A DNA stretch of 64,000 bases from Scilla litardierei (taxonomy: Eukaryota > Streptophyta > Magnoliopsida > Asparagales > Asparagaceae): assembly GCA_030789695.1 (NCBI GenBank), contig CM061142.1, positions 801,217,610-801,281,609 of the forward strand. Reading direction: 5' to 3'. A model generated the notes under the pieces. It made no database searches, was not told where the DNA came from, and was given only the letters and a program-made list of their open reading frames with translations. Positions 1 through 12,201 of the stretch are shown here, in pieces. Position 1 is the stretch's first letter. Each line of letters opens with the position of its first letter. The position numbers and the translations under genes are program-made.

Positions 1-420
1 CTCTACTTCAAGCTTATGTAAGTTCTAATCCTATGAGACTCAATGATATATGATCTAAAGTGTTGTGAGTGTTATGAATGAGATTCTATCAAGTCTATTC
101 AAGGCTTAACATGCTAATTCAACAATGAAGTAAATAAAGAGAAAGATTTACATATTAATCCTCTTTAAATCCTATTGAATTCCATGAAGACTTCCATTGA
201 GCTTGTTGAGTCCAACATTTGATTTCCTTGCGTTCATTCCTTGATTTCCATGCATCAATGATTGATGTCATTGCTTCAATGTTTCGACTCATCGTCTTAA
301 TTAGATATGACTTTATTTATATTGACGATGCTTTCATTAACCTATAAAATATGGGGATTAGTCACAATTAATTATGTTTCCTTATCACCAAAACCATATT
401 GGGGGATATAATATTCAACA
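1..420 (-). repeat. 3' LTR of element A, partial
   Basis: Aligns end to end with 9713-10132 with scattered substitutions and ends in ATTCAACA like its partner. Only the last 420 bases (in + coordinates) of an approximately 1.8-kb LTR are inside the window, so the palindrome array and TATA region of this copy are not visible. Confidence 0.9.
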
Positions 421-437
421 TTATCTCCCTTTTTGAT
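421..437 (-). other. Polypurine tract of element A
   Basis: Directly next to the 3' LTR; on the minus strand it reads AAAAAGGGAGATAA. It is followed by a TTTTTGATGATGACA-type block also seen beside the polypurine tracts of B and F, a mark of related SIRE-type elements. Confidence 0.8.
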
Positions 438-1149
438 GATGACAAACAAACAAAACCATAAACAATAATTATACTTGAAATTAAAGCAATGCTGCCAAAC
501 ATTTTAGTCCAAATAATCATATGAAAAGTGAATCATCATTGCAAGTTAATGATATGTGTATCACAAGAATTGTGTATTATATTCATTACAGCCATCAAAT
601 GAATACATAAGGCATGAAATATATAGTGATACACATAGAGAAAGGTGAAGCATGAATAAGGAGATCAAGTCAATTAATATTATTGAAACCAATTTTAAAA
701 AATAAAATGGAAGATGAATTTCAAGGCTCCGATGAAGTTCAAAGCTCCCCCTGAATCATACAGAAGTTAGAAATGATATGATCCATGGAGTTACACCCCC
801 CTTATGATTCATGGAGTTATGATAATATTACATGAAATTCACCTATTATATGAAATTCACTTATGGTCATGAACTATGGTTATTTCTCTCCCCCTTAGTC
901 ATAATCTAAAAAGAGTGTGATGAAGAAAACAACAATAATTAGTGTTAAACAGATACGATGCATAGGAGACGATAATCAAGGTGATACCAAACAAAAAACT
1001 ACATAGATCTAAGTATATCAAACCAAATCATTCATCTCAATATAAAGCATACATGAAGATAACAGTTTTCAATATTCAAAGATATTCAAACACATACAAG
1101 AACCACATCATGGTTGAGGTGTAGGACATGATGGGTGGTCCAGAAGATT
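438..1149 (-). other. Non-coding 3' region of element A
   Basis: AT-rich sequence between the polypurine tract and the env-like region. It holds several short CT-rich (plus strand) stretches such as those near 746, 787 and 890. I see no supported ORF or RNA gene. Confidence 0.5.
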
Positions 1150-2640
1150 CTACAGGAGCTTGCTCAGTATTAGGGACCAAGTCCAGAGGTGGGAACCTGA
1201 CCATAAACTTGGTGGATATATTTTGAACAAAAGAGTCAGAAGCTCAATCTGCTTGTCCTGAATCTCCATCTTCTTTAGTTGAGAACCAACGATGGAGACA
1301 ACAATGGACATTTGATTCTTCAAACCATCCTGTTCTTGACGCTTGATCTCAATGTGGGTCCTCAGACTTTTGTTACTATCCTGATGCTTGGCCATACGAC
1401 TTCTGGCCTAATGAGATGAAGAAGTAAGATCTTTCAGCTCATTGCTAAATGAATCAAATCTTAATGTCAGCATAGAGAACCCTTCTCCAAGGATATGAAT
1501 TTGAGCCTTGAGGATATCTAGAGATTCCTCTGAGGGGTGAGGGTGAGCAGATGAGGATGGGATATTAGAAGCTACGGGGTTTGGAGGAGGTGAAATAGGA
1601 GGTGGATCAGCAACAGTTGAAGGACCAACAGAACTGGAAACACCAGCAGCCTTGGATGCTGCAACTTTCAGAGATGTCTTAGACTTCTTCTCAAGTGGGG
1701 CAATGATAGGATCCCTGGACGATTACGCTCACTGGGAAGAAGAGGAATCCGAAAGTGAGTGAACACATGGGTCAACATGGTGGGGGTAGATTAGTTAGGA
1801 TGTATCTAACATTTGGTCAAGTATGACATGTGCCCAGTTCACCTGGATCCCTTCAAGAAGAGCATAAAAAGCTCTGCGATACTCATCTGAGATGAAATTG
1901 GATGAGCTAGTCTTTGGGTGTAAGTTGGATTTGAGAATGAGATTTGTAATCCAACCAATATACCAGAGGTCACTGGGCTTAAGGGAGGAAGAGAGATGCT
2001 CAAGAACCACTGTGTATATCAGAGACAGAATATTGTGGTTCGACATGTCGATGAAAATATCATTGATGTGTTGGCTAGAAGATGGAATATGAAGAATTGC
2101 CCCCAATTATTTGGCTGTGAGTACAAAGAACACCTTAAAACATAGTGTCGAGACGGCTGATCTCTTCCCTAACACGATTTGCGTAAAATAAACAAACATG
2201 ATTTGGATAGAAGAACGTGGTTTTGGTGTTACGCCAAATTTCCAACAACCCAGTACGCCCAAAACCTTCTGCCAAACCAGAGAAATGGGAGTAGGTGATG
2301 TATCTCTCAGGGATAAATTTAGCAGAGAGAAGATTAACGAATTGAGTCGGACATTCTTGGTTACGGTAGATCGGAAGAGGGAGTGCCATCTAATCTGTGG
2401 GCCGAGCCGAAGGTTGATCAAACGATTGAGATGTGTGGATGATGAAGGTTGATCCCGAGAATGATCATTGGATAGTATTACTTGATGTGATGCTTCGAGA
2501 GGAATGGTCCTTTTGGTTCGATTGCTCCTAGGTACATTCCGACGATGTATATGTGGAGGAGATGGAGAACGAGCTTTTGGTTTTCCTGCGAGCTGCTTAG
2601 GAGCCATTGGAGATATGGTAAACCCTAGGAAGAACGACAT
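1150..2640 (-). pseudogene. env-like / 'putative plant transposon protein' ORF of element A, broken
   Basis: Three consecutive minus-strand blocks make up one broken reading frame. The first (from about 2610) starts MAPKQLAGKPKARSP and is basic and Pro/Ser-rich. The middle (about 2390-1795, with at least one frame change near 2130) has helical, aromatic-rich sequence including AEGFGRTGLLEIW and YALLEGIQVNWAH. This resembles the domain found in ORFs downstream of pol in SIRE-type elements and in plant 'putative transposon protein' families. The last block (1395-1150) is a predicted coiled coil. No signal peptide or convincing transmembrane span is seen, so 'env-like' refers to position only. 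A host-gene capture is an alternative. Confidence 0.55.
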
Positions 2641-2811
2641 ACACTAGATGTTTAGAGGCAGACAGAGGGAAGACGAAAGAAACATATTGCTTAATCCATA
2701 ATCGAGCAAGTTTGGGTTTATAACGATTGGACGAGAAATATCAGCCGTTGGATCAAAAACTGATCTGGCTTAAAATCATTTGACAAGTATTTGGAGTGAA
2801 GTATCGCGGCA

Positions 2812-3215
2812 TCTGGAGAATTAAAGAGACAAATAAGATTATACTAAACCAGGCGTCTGGATCAAGAGAATCAGAAATCTGGTCTGAAGAGTATAGTAGA
2901 TGTAAATCGTAAGTTATGATGATCAAGCATTTGTAGCGGACCAATCAGGCGCCTGAGGAACTACTCAGGTGTCTGGTGTGTCCGCATCAAATGTCTAATT
3001 TTGTGAAGTCAGAAGATGATTGCTCTCGAGAAAAATTTGACAGACTGACATTCCTATTACCAGGCATCTGGAGTTCAATGTCCAGGCGTCTGAAAAAGGT
3101 TCAGGCGTCTGGTAAGACAACATCAGACGTCAGGTCAGATGGGAAAAATCTGAGAGACAGATATATCTGATATGTTAGACGTCCGGTTCGACTATACCAG
3201 GCATCTGACTTATAT
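2812..3215. repeat. Internal array of CAGRCGYCTG-type palindromes in element A
   Basis: Degenerate 10-bp palindromes (CAGGCGTCTG, CAGGCGCCTG, CAGGCATCTG and others) recur between the RNase H end and the env-like region. Many neighbours are about 19-22 bp apart; the best four-site run is 3060-3134. The same motif forms the array in the element's own LTR at 9101-9702. Confidence 0.8.
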
Positions 3216-3513
3216 CAGAAAGCTTGGAAAGGACCTAGAAGAATTTCTATAAGTGTTCTCAAGCTAAACGATAAATGCAAACATCTTAACTAAGCATTTA
3301 TTAATGCTAATCACATATACAATCATCACACATGATATCCATTCAAATCAAATACATAATGCTCAAGAGAAGCATAAAGGTTATATACATCTCATTAGGA
3401 AAATACTCAAATATGAAGGTGAGATATATATCTTCAAAAAATTTGTTTAAAATATGAGCATATCATAGCATGAGATGAAATATACCAGTCATAAGAAAAA
3501 TGATCTTCTAGAG

Positions 3514-5110
3514 TTAAGATTCACCCATAATACCTAATTCTCTCCTAAGCCTTACAAATGAATCTTCTTTGAGTAGTTTGGTGAAAATATCGGCAATTTG
3601 GTTTTGCATGTCGATGTACTCTAGACAAACATCTTTCTTGAGGATGTGATCATTAATGAAATGGTGTCTAATATCAATGTGTTTGGTACGGAAGTGTTGT
3701 ACCGGGTTCTTGGAGAGACATATAGCACTTTGGTTATCAACCTTGGTTGAACATGTACCACAATCAATACCATAGTCCTTAAGTGTTTGTCTCATCCATA
3801 AGACTTGTGCATAACCTTATCCTACGGTAATGTATTCCGCTTCGGTTATAGAAAGTGATACCAAATTTTGTTTCTTGGAGAATCAAGACACAAGGGAATT
3901 TCCTCAAAAATGACATGTTCCACTAGTACTTTTCCTATCGGATTTACATCTGGCAAAATCGGCGTCGCTAAATGAAACTAGCACATAAGAGCATGACTTA
4001 GGATAAAATAATCCATAGTCAATGGATTTTTTTAAATACCGGAAAACTGTTTGACCGCAATCAAATGTATTGATAACGTGCACACAAGCATACCGAAAAC
4101 ATAATATCGGGCTTACTTGTGGTATGATAGAGTAATGTACCTATCATACCTCAATATTGACGAATGTCAACATCCGTTCCATGTTCATCTTTATCAAGAT
4201 GCGTTGGTGTGCTCATTGGGGTACGCTTGGATGAAGATGATCTCATCCCAAAGTGCTTGATCAGTTCCACAATGTACTTTGTTTAGTGGATGAAGATCCC
4301 TTGCTCCAATTGACGGATTTGAAGTCTTAGAAAGTATGTGAGCTCTCACATGTGGCTCATCTCAAATTCATTCTGTATCAACTTAACAAAATCTTGACAA
4401 AGCGAAGAGTTAGTAAAACCAGATATAATATCATCAACATATATTTGAATTATCAATATGTCGTGATCAAAATACTTAGTGAAAAGTGTTGAATCAACTT
4501 CACCCATTTTGAAACCCAAATCCACAAGAAAATTCTTTAGTCGATCATACCAAGCTCTAGGAGCTTGTCTCAACACATACAGAGCTTTCTTGAGTCTAAA
4601 AACATGATTTGGTGATTTTTCATTTATGAAACTGGGTGGTTGTGAAACATAAACTTCCTCACTACATGTCCATTTAAGAATGCACTTTTCACATCCATTT
4701 GAAAAGGTTTAAAATTCTTGAATGATGCAAATGATAACAATAGTCTAATAGATTTTAATCTAGCTACAGGGGCAAAAGATTCTTCAAAATCTATACCTTC
4801 TTCTTGCAGGTAACCTTGTGCTACTAACCTTGCCTTATTTCGGATGACGACTTTGTTTTCATCTGTCTTGTTTTTGAAGATCCACTTTGTTCCAATGAAA
4901 TTGTGGTCTTTCGGAGGAGGAACTAATTCCCAAACTTTGTTCCTTTCAAATTGGATGAGTTCTTCTTCCATAGCCATGATCCATGAGCTATCTTCACACG
5001 CTTCGTCAATGTTCTTTGGTTCTATTATTGAGATGAAAGCATAATGTGTGAATTGCTCTACCATTGACCTTGTATGGACACCATCTTCAAAATTACCTAT
5101 CACTTGAACA
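3514..5110 (-). pseudogene. Element A reverse transcriptase and RNase H, broken
   Basis: Minus-strand fragments in order: RT fingers and palm (5103-4624, with [17 protein letters not shown] and [11 protein letters not shown]), RT catalytic segment (4576-4346, with QAPRAWYDRL and the YVDD box), decayed RNase H, and the RNase H C-terminus (3795-3514, TKHIDIRHHFI and ADIFTKLL). Frame changes separate the fragments and about 50 bp near 4577-4623 is out of frame, so no functional enzyme can be made. The order and motifs are standard for Ty1/copia; the closest relative in this window is the pol of element B. Confidence 0.85.
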
Positions 5111-5150
5111 TGTAGATGGGTTGGAACCGTAGCAAATGTCTTGGGTAACC

Positions 5151-6480
5151 CTAGATCATTGGAAAAAACTCAATTACTACATCATTAGTAGGGTTAGTTG
5201 CAATAGAATCATCTAATTTAATATTATTCAAGGAATCATATAAAAATTCAACATTCTCATCAAGGTGAGACAATGAAACATCAAAATCCTCATAAAATGA
5301 AACGTGAATTGATTCTTCAACCGTTAAGGTTCTTTTATTGAATATTCGGTATGCCTTACTACGATCAGAGTATCTGATAAATATTCCTTCATCGAAACGT
5401 GATTCAAACTTATCCAAATTACCTTGTGTGTTCTTAATAAAACTTTTTGAACCAAAAACACGAAAATAACGTACTTGAGGCATTTTGTTATAAAATAATT
5501 CATAACAAGATTTGTTCGTACGGGGTCTCACGAGAATCCTATTTAGTACATAGCACACAGTATGAACGGTTTCTGCCCAAAATTGTGAACCAATGCGGCT
5601 ATCACTAAGCATAGTGTGCACACTCAATGAGAGTTCGATTTTTTCTTTCCACAACATCATTTTTTGGTGGGGCACGAGGGAAGGAAAATGTGCGAGTTAT
5701 CACGTTCTCATCACAACAATTAGAGAATAGCTCATTATCAAATTCACATCCATAATCACTACGAACAGTGATAATGGACGTGCCTTGAATCTTGTGAACT
5801 TTCTGAGACAAAATAATAAATTTTTCAAGAGCATCATTTTTACTATTCAAGAACTTTACCCAAGTATACCTAGAGAAGCCATCAACAACTACACATCCAT
5901 AAAATGCATTTCCTAAGGATGCAACTCTAGTAGGTCCAAATAAATCTAGAAGTAAAAGCTCTAGAGGCCTTGAAGTAGAAGATACATTCTTAACCTTAAA
6001 TGACAATATATGAAGCTTGCCTCGTTGGCATGAATCACAATAACTTTTCTTATTGAAAGAAAGTTTCGGAAATCCTCTAACTAAGTTATGCTTGGACAAT
6101 TTGTGAAGGTGCTTGAAATGTACATGACCAAAGTGTCGATGCAACAAAAGTTGTTCATTAGTGTGAGCAACCAAGAATTGGTCTTGTGGGTGTGGCATAT
6201 TCAAAATATAAATGTCTTTTTGGCATGTGCCACTAAACAAAACCCTATCATTAGCACTATCAAAAATACTATACAATCCATCACCAAAGTTAACTTTGTA
6301 ATCCTTGTCACAAAGTTGACTTATGGAGATAAGGTTGTGATTTAAACCATCTACAATATAAATATTATCTACGCCATTCTTGATACGGATAACCTCGGAG
6401 AGCAAACTTGGGTCTACCGTTATATGTTTGGAACACCCGCTATCGAGTATCCAACCATTTCTTTTGCATTTAGAGCAATC
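5151..6480 (-). pseudogene. Element A protease and integrase, broken
   Basis: The minus-strand frame just upstream of 6405 contains the aspartic protease box DSGCSKH (about 6455-6435). It continues into the GAG-pre-integrase segment with zinc ligands (HRHFGHVHFKHLHK, then CDSCQRGK) and the integrase core, with the first Asp in LLDLFGPT, the second in RSDYGCEF, and the Glu in [11 protein letters not shown] frame change near 5640 moves the integrase C-terminus (FWAETVHTVCYVLNR onward) to a second frame ending at 5151. The catalytic residues are recognisable, but the frameshift inactivates the protein. Confidence 0.83.
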
Positions 6481-6569
6481 TTTTTCAATATTGACCTTTT
6501 TCTTCTTCTTGGGTACCTATAGAATATACCATAAGCATATGGTACCCAAGCATGTTGGGTCCAAGGGGA

Positions 6570-8290
6570 TTAGCCCTTTGGAAACCAAGTCCAAGTAGAC
6601 TTTGGCTTCCCAATATAGTTCATATTATCTACTACATCCCTAAAATATGATTGCATATACATGCATTTATCATATATGCTAGTGTTCTTAGGACCCCAAA
6701 TCAAATGACTTTTGGAAGTCCTATGCTTTATGGGTGCATGCATTGAAGGTGTGTTTCTAATAAGACCATGCGAAATATAAGCATGTGAATGTGTATAGAC
6801 ATTGGGGTGAACATAAGCATGAGGGTGAGTATGTGTTGAAGTTGTTTGTACATACCCATCGTGTGATGCAAGTGGGTAATAGATGTGAGGGTGTGCACGA
6901 TACATAGCATGTGATCTTGCATGATGTGTGCGTGCTTTGTGAGCATTCATATGAGTTTTCACATTCGGTGTATATGCATTAGGTGCATAAGAATGAGAAG
7001 CATGATAAGAATGAGAAACATGTGGGTAAGCATGTGCATGCGGTGGTTGTGCATAACCATGCACAAGAGTGTGTGTGCGGTCATGTGGGTGTCTTACATG
7101 TGTGTTTGTACGTGCACGAGGGTATGGTGCATAAAACTCATCGTAAGTAGGAGCATGGTGTAAAGGTTCTCTCCTACGTGGTTGAGTGCATGTGTACATG
7201 TATGCATGTCCCTTCTTTGGTAATTCACCCTTGGTGGGTTTCTTTCCAAAAGAGGGTGTCAACGGAATAGAGTTTGTCTTGGTAGATGAATTACTCAAGA
7301 GGTTAGATGCTCCACTTTTGGATGCACCAGAGGATGGCCTCACAGATTCTATAGTGGCTCCACTATAGGATGTGAGATATGTGGATGCACTATCTTTTGA
7401 ATAACCAAGTCCATCGCAGTAATTTACGGGAAGTTGGTTTTCCAACAATGTGTTCAATTTGTCCTTGCACTTGTTGAATCTATCAACGTTGGAGGACATG
7501 AGCTCATATATGGTTAGAGAAGAGATATTAGTATCCAAAGTGGGTACTTGTGTAGTAAGTTCTTGAACTTGGGATTTGAGAGCTACATTCTCATTTTCCA
7601 AAAGTGTGTTTTGTGATCGAAGTGTTTTAATCTCAACATCGTCACATTCACTAATTTGAACTTTGTCCAATTGAGAATTGTGGTATATACCTCATTTCTC
7701 AAACATTCATTTTGAGAAGACAAAGTGGCTTTCTCTTTAATAAATGCATTATGAGAATTGTCAATATGTGATGTGATAGTCATAGAGGATGTGGCAATAC
7801 TAGCATGATTATCTATAATTACCTCATCTGAGTCACTTATGCTATCACTTGGATTGTCTCTATTGGCATCCTCTCTTGTCATGTAGCATGCATACTCGAC
7901 CTTTTCTTTCTAGTTCTTACATATGCATTGGTCTACTTCGTGAGTGGCAATGAGATGCTTCTAAATTTGATTGGCCGTCTTGCACTTTAACACTTCGTCA
8001 AACTCACAAGCCTCCAATGCATAGAGAAGAAAATTCATAACGTTGGCATTGTTTGCTTTGTCATTGATTTGATCATGGGTTCACTTAGAGGGATCTCCTT
8101 CCGTTGGCACAACATAATTCTTCTCCATCGTTCTCCAAAAAGAGAGGATTTTGAGAAAAACAACCATCCTGATCTTCCATTGTTTGCAGATAGATCCATT
8201 GAGGCGTGGGGGTTGAAAGGTGGATTACCCTTCGGTAATAGAAGATGCACAATCGTGATTGTTGTTGTTGCTTGTGATTTCCATAGTTTG
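6570..8290 (-). pseudogene. Element A Gag remnant with coiled coil and His-rich tail
   Basis: The region from the primer site to about 7880 is Gag N-terminal sequence with several stops. From 7882 a coiled-coil stretch begins ([15 protein letters not shown]), shifts frame near 7650-7600 and continues (LRSQNTLLENENVALKSQVQEL). The tail (about 7220-6720) is very rich in His, Ala, Tyr and Pro, with about 32 His in roughly 170 residues, ending near SHLIWGPK. SIRE Gag proteins usually have a CCHC zinc knuckle before the coiled coil; I see none here. The His-rich stretch has a shorter parallel in the Gag C-terminus of element B. Confidence 0.7.
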
Positions 8291-8299
8291 AAAAACCTT

Positions 8300-8311
8300 G
8301 CTCTGATACCA
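8300..8311 (-). other. Primer binding site of element A (initiator tRNA-Met type)
   Basis: On the minus strand this reads TGGTATCAGAGC, complementary to the 3' end of plant initiator tRNA-Met, two bases inside the 5' LTR. This fixes the minus orientation of the element. Confidence 0.9.
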
Positions 8312-9004
8312 ATTGTAGGATCTGAAACTATAGGGAAAAACTCTAGAGGGGGTGAATAGTGTTTTAAAACGATAATAAGGAAATTACGCCAAATTACAAA
8401 ACCCTTATGCAACCTTAGTGAGGAATAGAAAATAGAGAAGAACACAAAAAATATAAACGCAAACACCATATTTACCATGGTTCAGATTCACTGAGTCTCC
8501 CCGACTCCCTTAAATCCTACTCCATTAACCCAGTAGCCAATCTGCTAGTGATTAGTGTTCCACTAATACACACTTGCCAAAACATGGCAAGTGTAAAACC
8601 AATACACCTTATTGTTCCACTTCCAACAACCCAGGAATGGATCACTCTCACAACCCGAGAGTATATCTCAAATAATATTAAATAGAAAAGTGAACCGAAA
8701 TTTTCAATATGAAACAATTTACACAACCTATGCCTTGAATAATACTTTTAAGAATGAGGTAAGAAGGTGTGTGTGATGTGCTCTAACGATGAGAGTACGA
8801 GCACTTACTACTTGTCTCAAGATGATTAGCAATGAATGCTAGAAGCTTGATCTTGAAATCTTTAGAGACAAGTTGAAACTTAGAGCTTGAGTTTGAATGG
8901 CTTTGAATGCTCTTGAATGCTTTAAAGAAGGATTAATGACTTGCAATAACTTTGGAGTGTATTCAATGGTGTGTCTAAGCGTTCTCAAGTCAAGATATTA
9001 AAGC

Positions 9005-9016
9005 CATATAAATAAG
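9005..9016 (-). promoter_or_regulatory. TATA-like box in 5' LTR of element A
   Basis: Minus-strand TTATTTATATGG, about 90 bp downstream of the promoter-proximal end of the palindrome array. Called by composition and position only. Confidence 0.5.
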
Positions 9017-9100
9017 CCACCAAACTCTAACCAAAATCAGAGAAAAATCCCAAGCACTAAATGCGGGAAACAGCTATTAACAGACAGAAATCCTAGTCAC

Positions 9101-9702
9101 CAGGCGCCTGAAGTAGACAAACCAGACACCTGCTGTATTTGTTCTGACTGGGTCATAAATGCAGTCTAACGAACACTTGGCAGACGTCTAAAGAAGGCTT
9201 CTCAGATGACTAGTCCACTGCCTAGACGTCTGGCTCAAAGGCATCAGGCGCCTGATCATAATAACAGCGAGGAACTGAGTTACTGAAAATTTTGGTCCAA
9301 ATACGTAGACGTTTGATGTTCATCATCCGGACGTCTAGTCAACTATACAAACGTCTGGTAACATAATTACAGACGCTTGATCATGACTGACTGCAGAGTT
9401 TGAGCTACTGGATATTTCTCATAAATAACCAAGCATTTGATGTATATCATCCAGGCACCTGACACACTGTGCAGACGTCTGGAAGCATAACTTCAGACGT
9501 CTGAATTCTGTCAGACTGTAGAGGCCAAGATACTGGAAGTTCAGCTAGAATTATCCAGATGTCTGGAGTTCATTATCCAGGCATCTGACATTCTTGTGCA
9601 GACGTCTGTGATGAGAACTTCAGGCGTCTGTACTTGGTAGGGTTTTGGAGAACTGACAGTGCATGAACACCAGGTGTCTGGATCAACAACCAGGCACCTA
9701 TG
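9101..9702. repeat. Four-site palindrome array (CAGRCGYCTG) in LTR of element A
   Basis: Four full units at 9179-9254, 9305-9379, 9429-9503 and 9555-9630, each 75-76 bp, plus half units at both ends. Each unit holds four degenerate 10-bp palindromes whose centres are 22, 21 and 22 bp apart (measured on 9555-9630). Units repeat every 124-126 bp and the spacers are not conserved. The array sits in U3, upstream of the TATA-like box. Confidence 0.88.
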
Positions 9703-10132
9703 TCGGTTGAAAATCTCTACTTCAAGCTTATGTGAGTCCTAACCCGATGAGACTCAATGATATATGATCTAAAGTGTTATGAGTGTTATGAATGAGATTC
9801 TATCAAGTCCATTCAAGGCTTAACATGCTAATTCAATAATGAAGTAAAGAAAGAGAAAGATTTACATATTAATCCTCTTCACTTCCTATTGAATTCCTTA
9901 AAGACCTCCATTGAGCTTGTTGCGTCCAACATTTGAGTTCATCGTGTTCATTCCTTGATTTCCATGCATCAATGATTGATGACATTGCTTCAATGATCTA
10001 ACTCATCGTCTTAATTAGATATGACTTTATCTATATTGATGATACTTTCATTAACTACAAAATATGGGGATTAGTCACAATTAATTAGTTTGCTTATCAT
10101 CAAAGACATATTGGAGAATCCAATATTCAACA

Positions 10133-11130
10133 TTATATCTACTAAAGAGGACGACAATCATATGAGATTCCAGAATCAGAGTTGAGAGTTCAAAGGAGAT
10201 TGATTCGACCAGGCTGTGGTATCTCAGACTTGGACATGTCACGTAGAAAATATTGTAAGCTTTGGGACCGTGTGGTTTGATCGTAAGGATGAACTTCAAG
10301 TAGCTGGAGTTTTGTAAAGATTGTGTCTATGATAAGCAGACACAGATTAGTTTCGATGAGGAGAAGCATGACACAAGATAGATATTTGAGTATGTTCGAT
10401 GTTTGGGATCCTGCACCCTTTCACTATCTAGTTGAAGCTTATTACTTCATATTATTCATCGATTATTTCTTTAGAAAAGTATGTGTGTATGTGATGAAGG
10501 AAAAGTCAGATGTGTTTGACAAGTTTACAGAATGAAAGACCCTTGTGGAGATTCAAACGAAGAAGAAGCTGAAAGTGCTAATATTCGATAATGGTGATGA
10601 GTTTTCAAGGAATTCTATGCGGAGCAAGGAGTAAAAAGGCACTTCACTATACCAGGATATTTGTAGTCGAATGGAGTTATGAAGATGATGAATAGGACAC
10701 TTCTAGAGAAGGCGAAGTGTCTCAGAATTACATCAGGTTTATCAAAGAGATTTTGGGCCGAAGCTATATCGACCGTAGTTTATTTAATAAACATAATTCC
10801 ATCTTCAGCTATCGGCAGGAAAATTCCAGAGTAGGTTTGGGTAGAAAAGCCAATGGATTTAGATAATCTTTGGATGTTTGGATGTCTAGTTTATTTTCAC
10901 AAAAAAGATGATAAGTTTATTCCAAGGGAAGAAAGTGTGTCATATTAGGATACATGGATGGTATCAAGGGTTATAAACTTTGAAGTCCAGATGCAAAAAA
11001 GATATTGATTGGTCGATGTGTAACATTTGATGAGTTGACAATGTTGTAATGAAAGGCTTCAGAAAGTATCGAAATAGGTAGAGGTAAGGAGGTACCAAAC
11101 AAGGTGGAGGTACTTATTCCAAACAATAGT
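10133..11130 (+). pseudogene. Element D: decayed Ty1/copia integrase fragment (left part)
   Basis: Plus-strand translation in shifting frames shows Ty1/copia integrase: the stretch near 10440-10530 (FIDYFFRKVCVYVMKEKSDVF) followed near 10585 by LIFDNGDEF, the second-Asp region. It is full of stops and frame changes. The fragment is interrupted by element B: ATAGT occurs at 11126-11130 and again at 20930-20934, and related sequence resumes after 20934. Its 5' part is cut by element A. The lineage is probably Tork-like, but the decay makes this uncertain. Confidence 0.7.
11126..11130. repeat. Target site duplication of element B (left copy)
   Basis: ATAGT, matching 20930-20934 exactly, directly outside the TG...CA ends of element B. 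Confidence 0.95.
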
Positions 11131-11327
11131 TGTTGGATCTTGTGGATGGCAAACAACACTAGAAGGGGGTTGAATAGTGTTGTATTAAATAAACTTTTTC
11201 GTTCTTAATAGATTAGCACAATTTAAAGCCTTCTAATGTTGCCTAAGAAACCAAGTAGTGTGATCTACGCTTGGTTCTTAATCAACTTAATCAATCTTCA
11301 AAATCAAGTCAGAGATAAATATCTTCT

Positions 11328-11368
11328 GGTAGTCGACTCCCTATGAACAGTAGTCGACTCCCAGAGGG
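11328..11368. repeat. Paired AGTCGACT palindromes, LTR of element B (R/U5 side)
   Basis: Two GTAGTCGACTCCC sites whose starts are 21 bp apart. The same pair is in the other LTR at about 19331-19369. Confidence 0.85.
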
Positions 11369-12201
11369 AAATTAAGCACATCTCAGTTAATTAAATATTC
11401 AACGAAGATATATATAAGATTACACAGAAATACAGATACAAAAACTGATCTTTGCAGTATATTATAAATGAGTTACAAGAATAATATTCAACAAACAAAT
11501 GAACAAAGAATTATAATAATAACAAAGTAAATGAGAATTGCTTGCAGAGATAAATAATCAAACACAGATAAGCAAATGCAGACACAAGGATTTTTATCCT
11601 GGTTCCCCACAACCTTGGGTACGTCCAGTCCCCGACCAATCCGGTACGAGATTTCCACTATCTGCCTTGGCAAATACAAGCACCTAAATTCACTTGTTAG
11701 GATTTCCAACAACCTAGCCTTAACCAGGATTTCCAACCGCAACACCTAGACTTGTCTAGGGTTTCCAACAACACCCTTACAACAAAGGGCAACACAAAGA
11801 GAAAAGCGATATCCAACTCACCACAATTGTTTGGTGGAGATTGGATTTACACCCAAATTCTATAGCCAATAGTAATAGACAACTATGTGTATTAGTGGCT
11901 TGATAGAATGAGATTTTAGATCACACAAAGATACGAATGAAGTCTTTGTGATCTAAATCAAATGTTTTTCAAAATCCTTTTAAATAAAATCAGAGAGTAA
12001 GTAATATGGATTTTGAAAACAAATAGCCAAATAAAAATTCGATCTTCAGAAAATAATATCTCAAAGAAATACAAGATCAACAATGTAAAAACAGATTTGG
12101 CTAATAGAAAATGAGAGCTGAGAATTTGAGAACTTTTAGAACTTTTGCGCAAGAGAATTTTGATTTCAAGTATGTGTGTTTTCTCTCAAAGAAATAGTCC
12201 T

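Larger units (their letters stand above)
1..10132 (-). mobile_element. Element A: SIRE/Maximus-type Ty1/copia retrotransposon, decayed, cut by window start
   Basis: Read on the minus strand the order is 5' LTR (8314-10132), tRNA-Met-type primer site (8300-8311), gag remnants, protease, integrase, RT, RNase H, a repeat-rich spacer, an env-like region, polypurine tract and 3' LTR (1-420, cut). Bases 1-420 match 9713-10132 closely, which fixes the LTR identity. The integrase-before-RT order shows Ty1/copia. The long LTR, coiled-coil Gag and downstream env-like ORF indicate the SIRE/Maximus lineage. Frameshifts and stops break every ORF. A complete copy would be about 11.5 kb if the missing LTR part has the same length. 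The bases after the right edge (10133-10137, TTATA) are a candidate target duplication; the partner lies outside the window. Confidence 0.88.
8314..10132 (-). repeat. 5' LTR of element A
   Basis: Runs TGTAGGATC...ATTCAACA in + coordinates (1819 bp). It has the AGAGGGGGTGAATAGTG block near its 3' end (8345-8360) that is also present in B, C and F. A TATA-like box lies at about 9005-9016 on the minus strand and the palindrome array lies upstream of it. Confidence 0.88.

Noticed and set aside
6921..7163. 80-codon plus-strand ORF rich in Cys and Met
   Set aside because: It is the antisense of the His-rich Gag tail (CAT/ATG reversal) with no other support.
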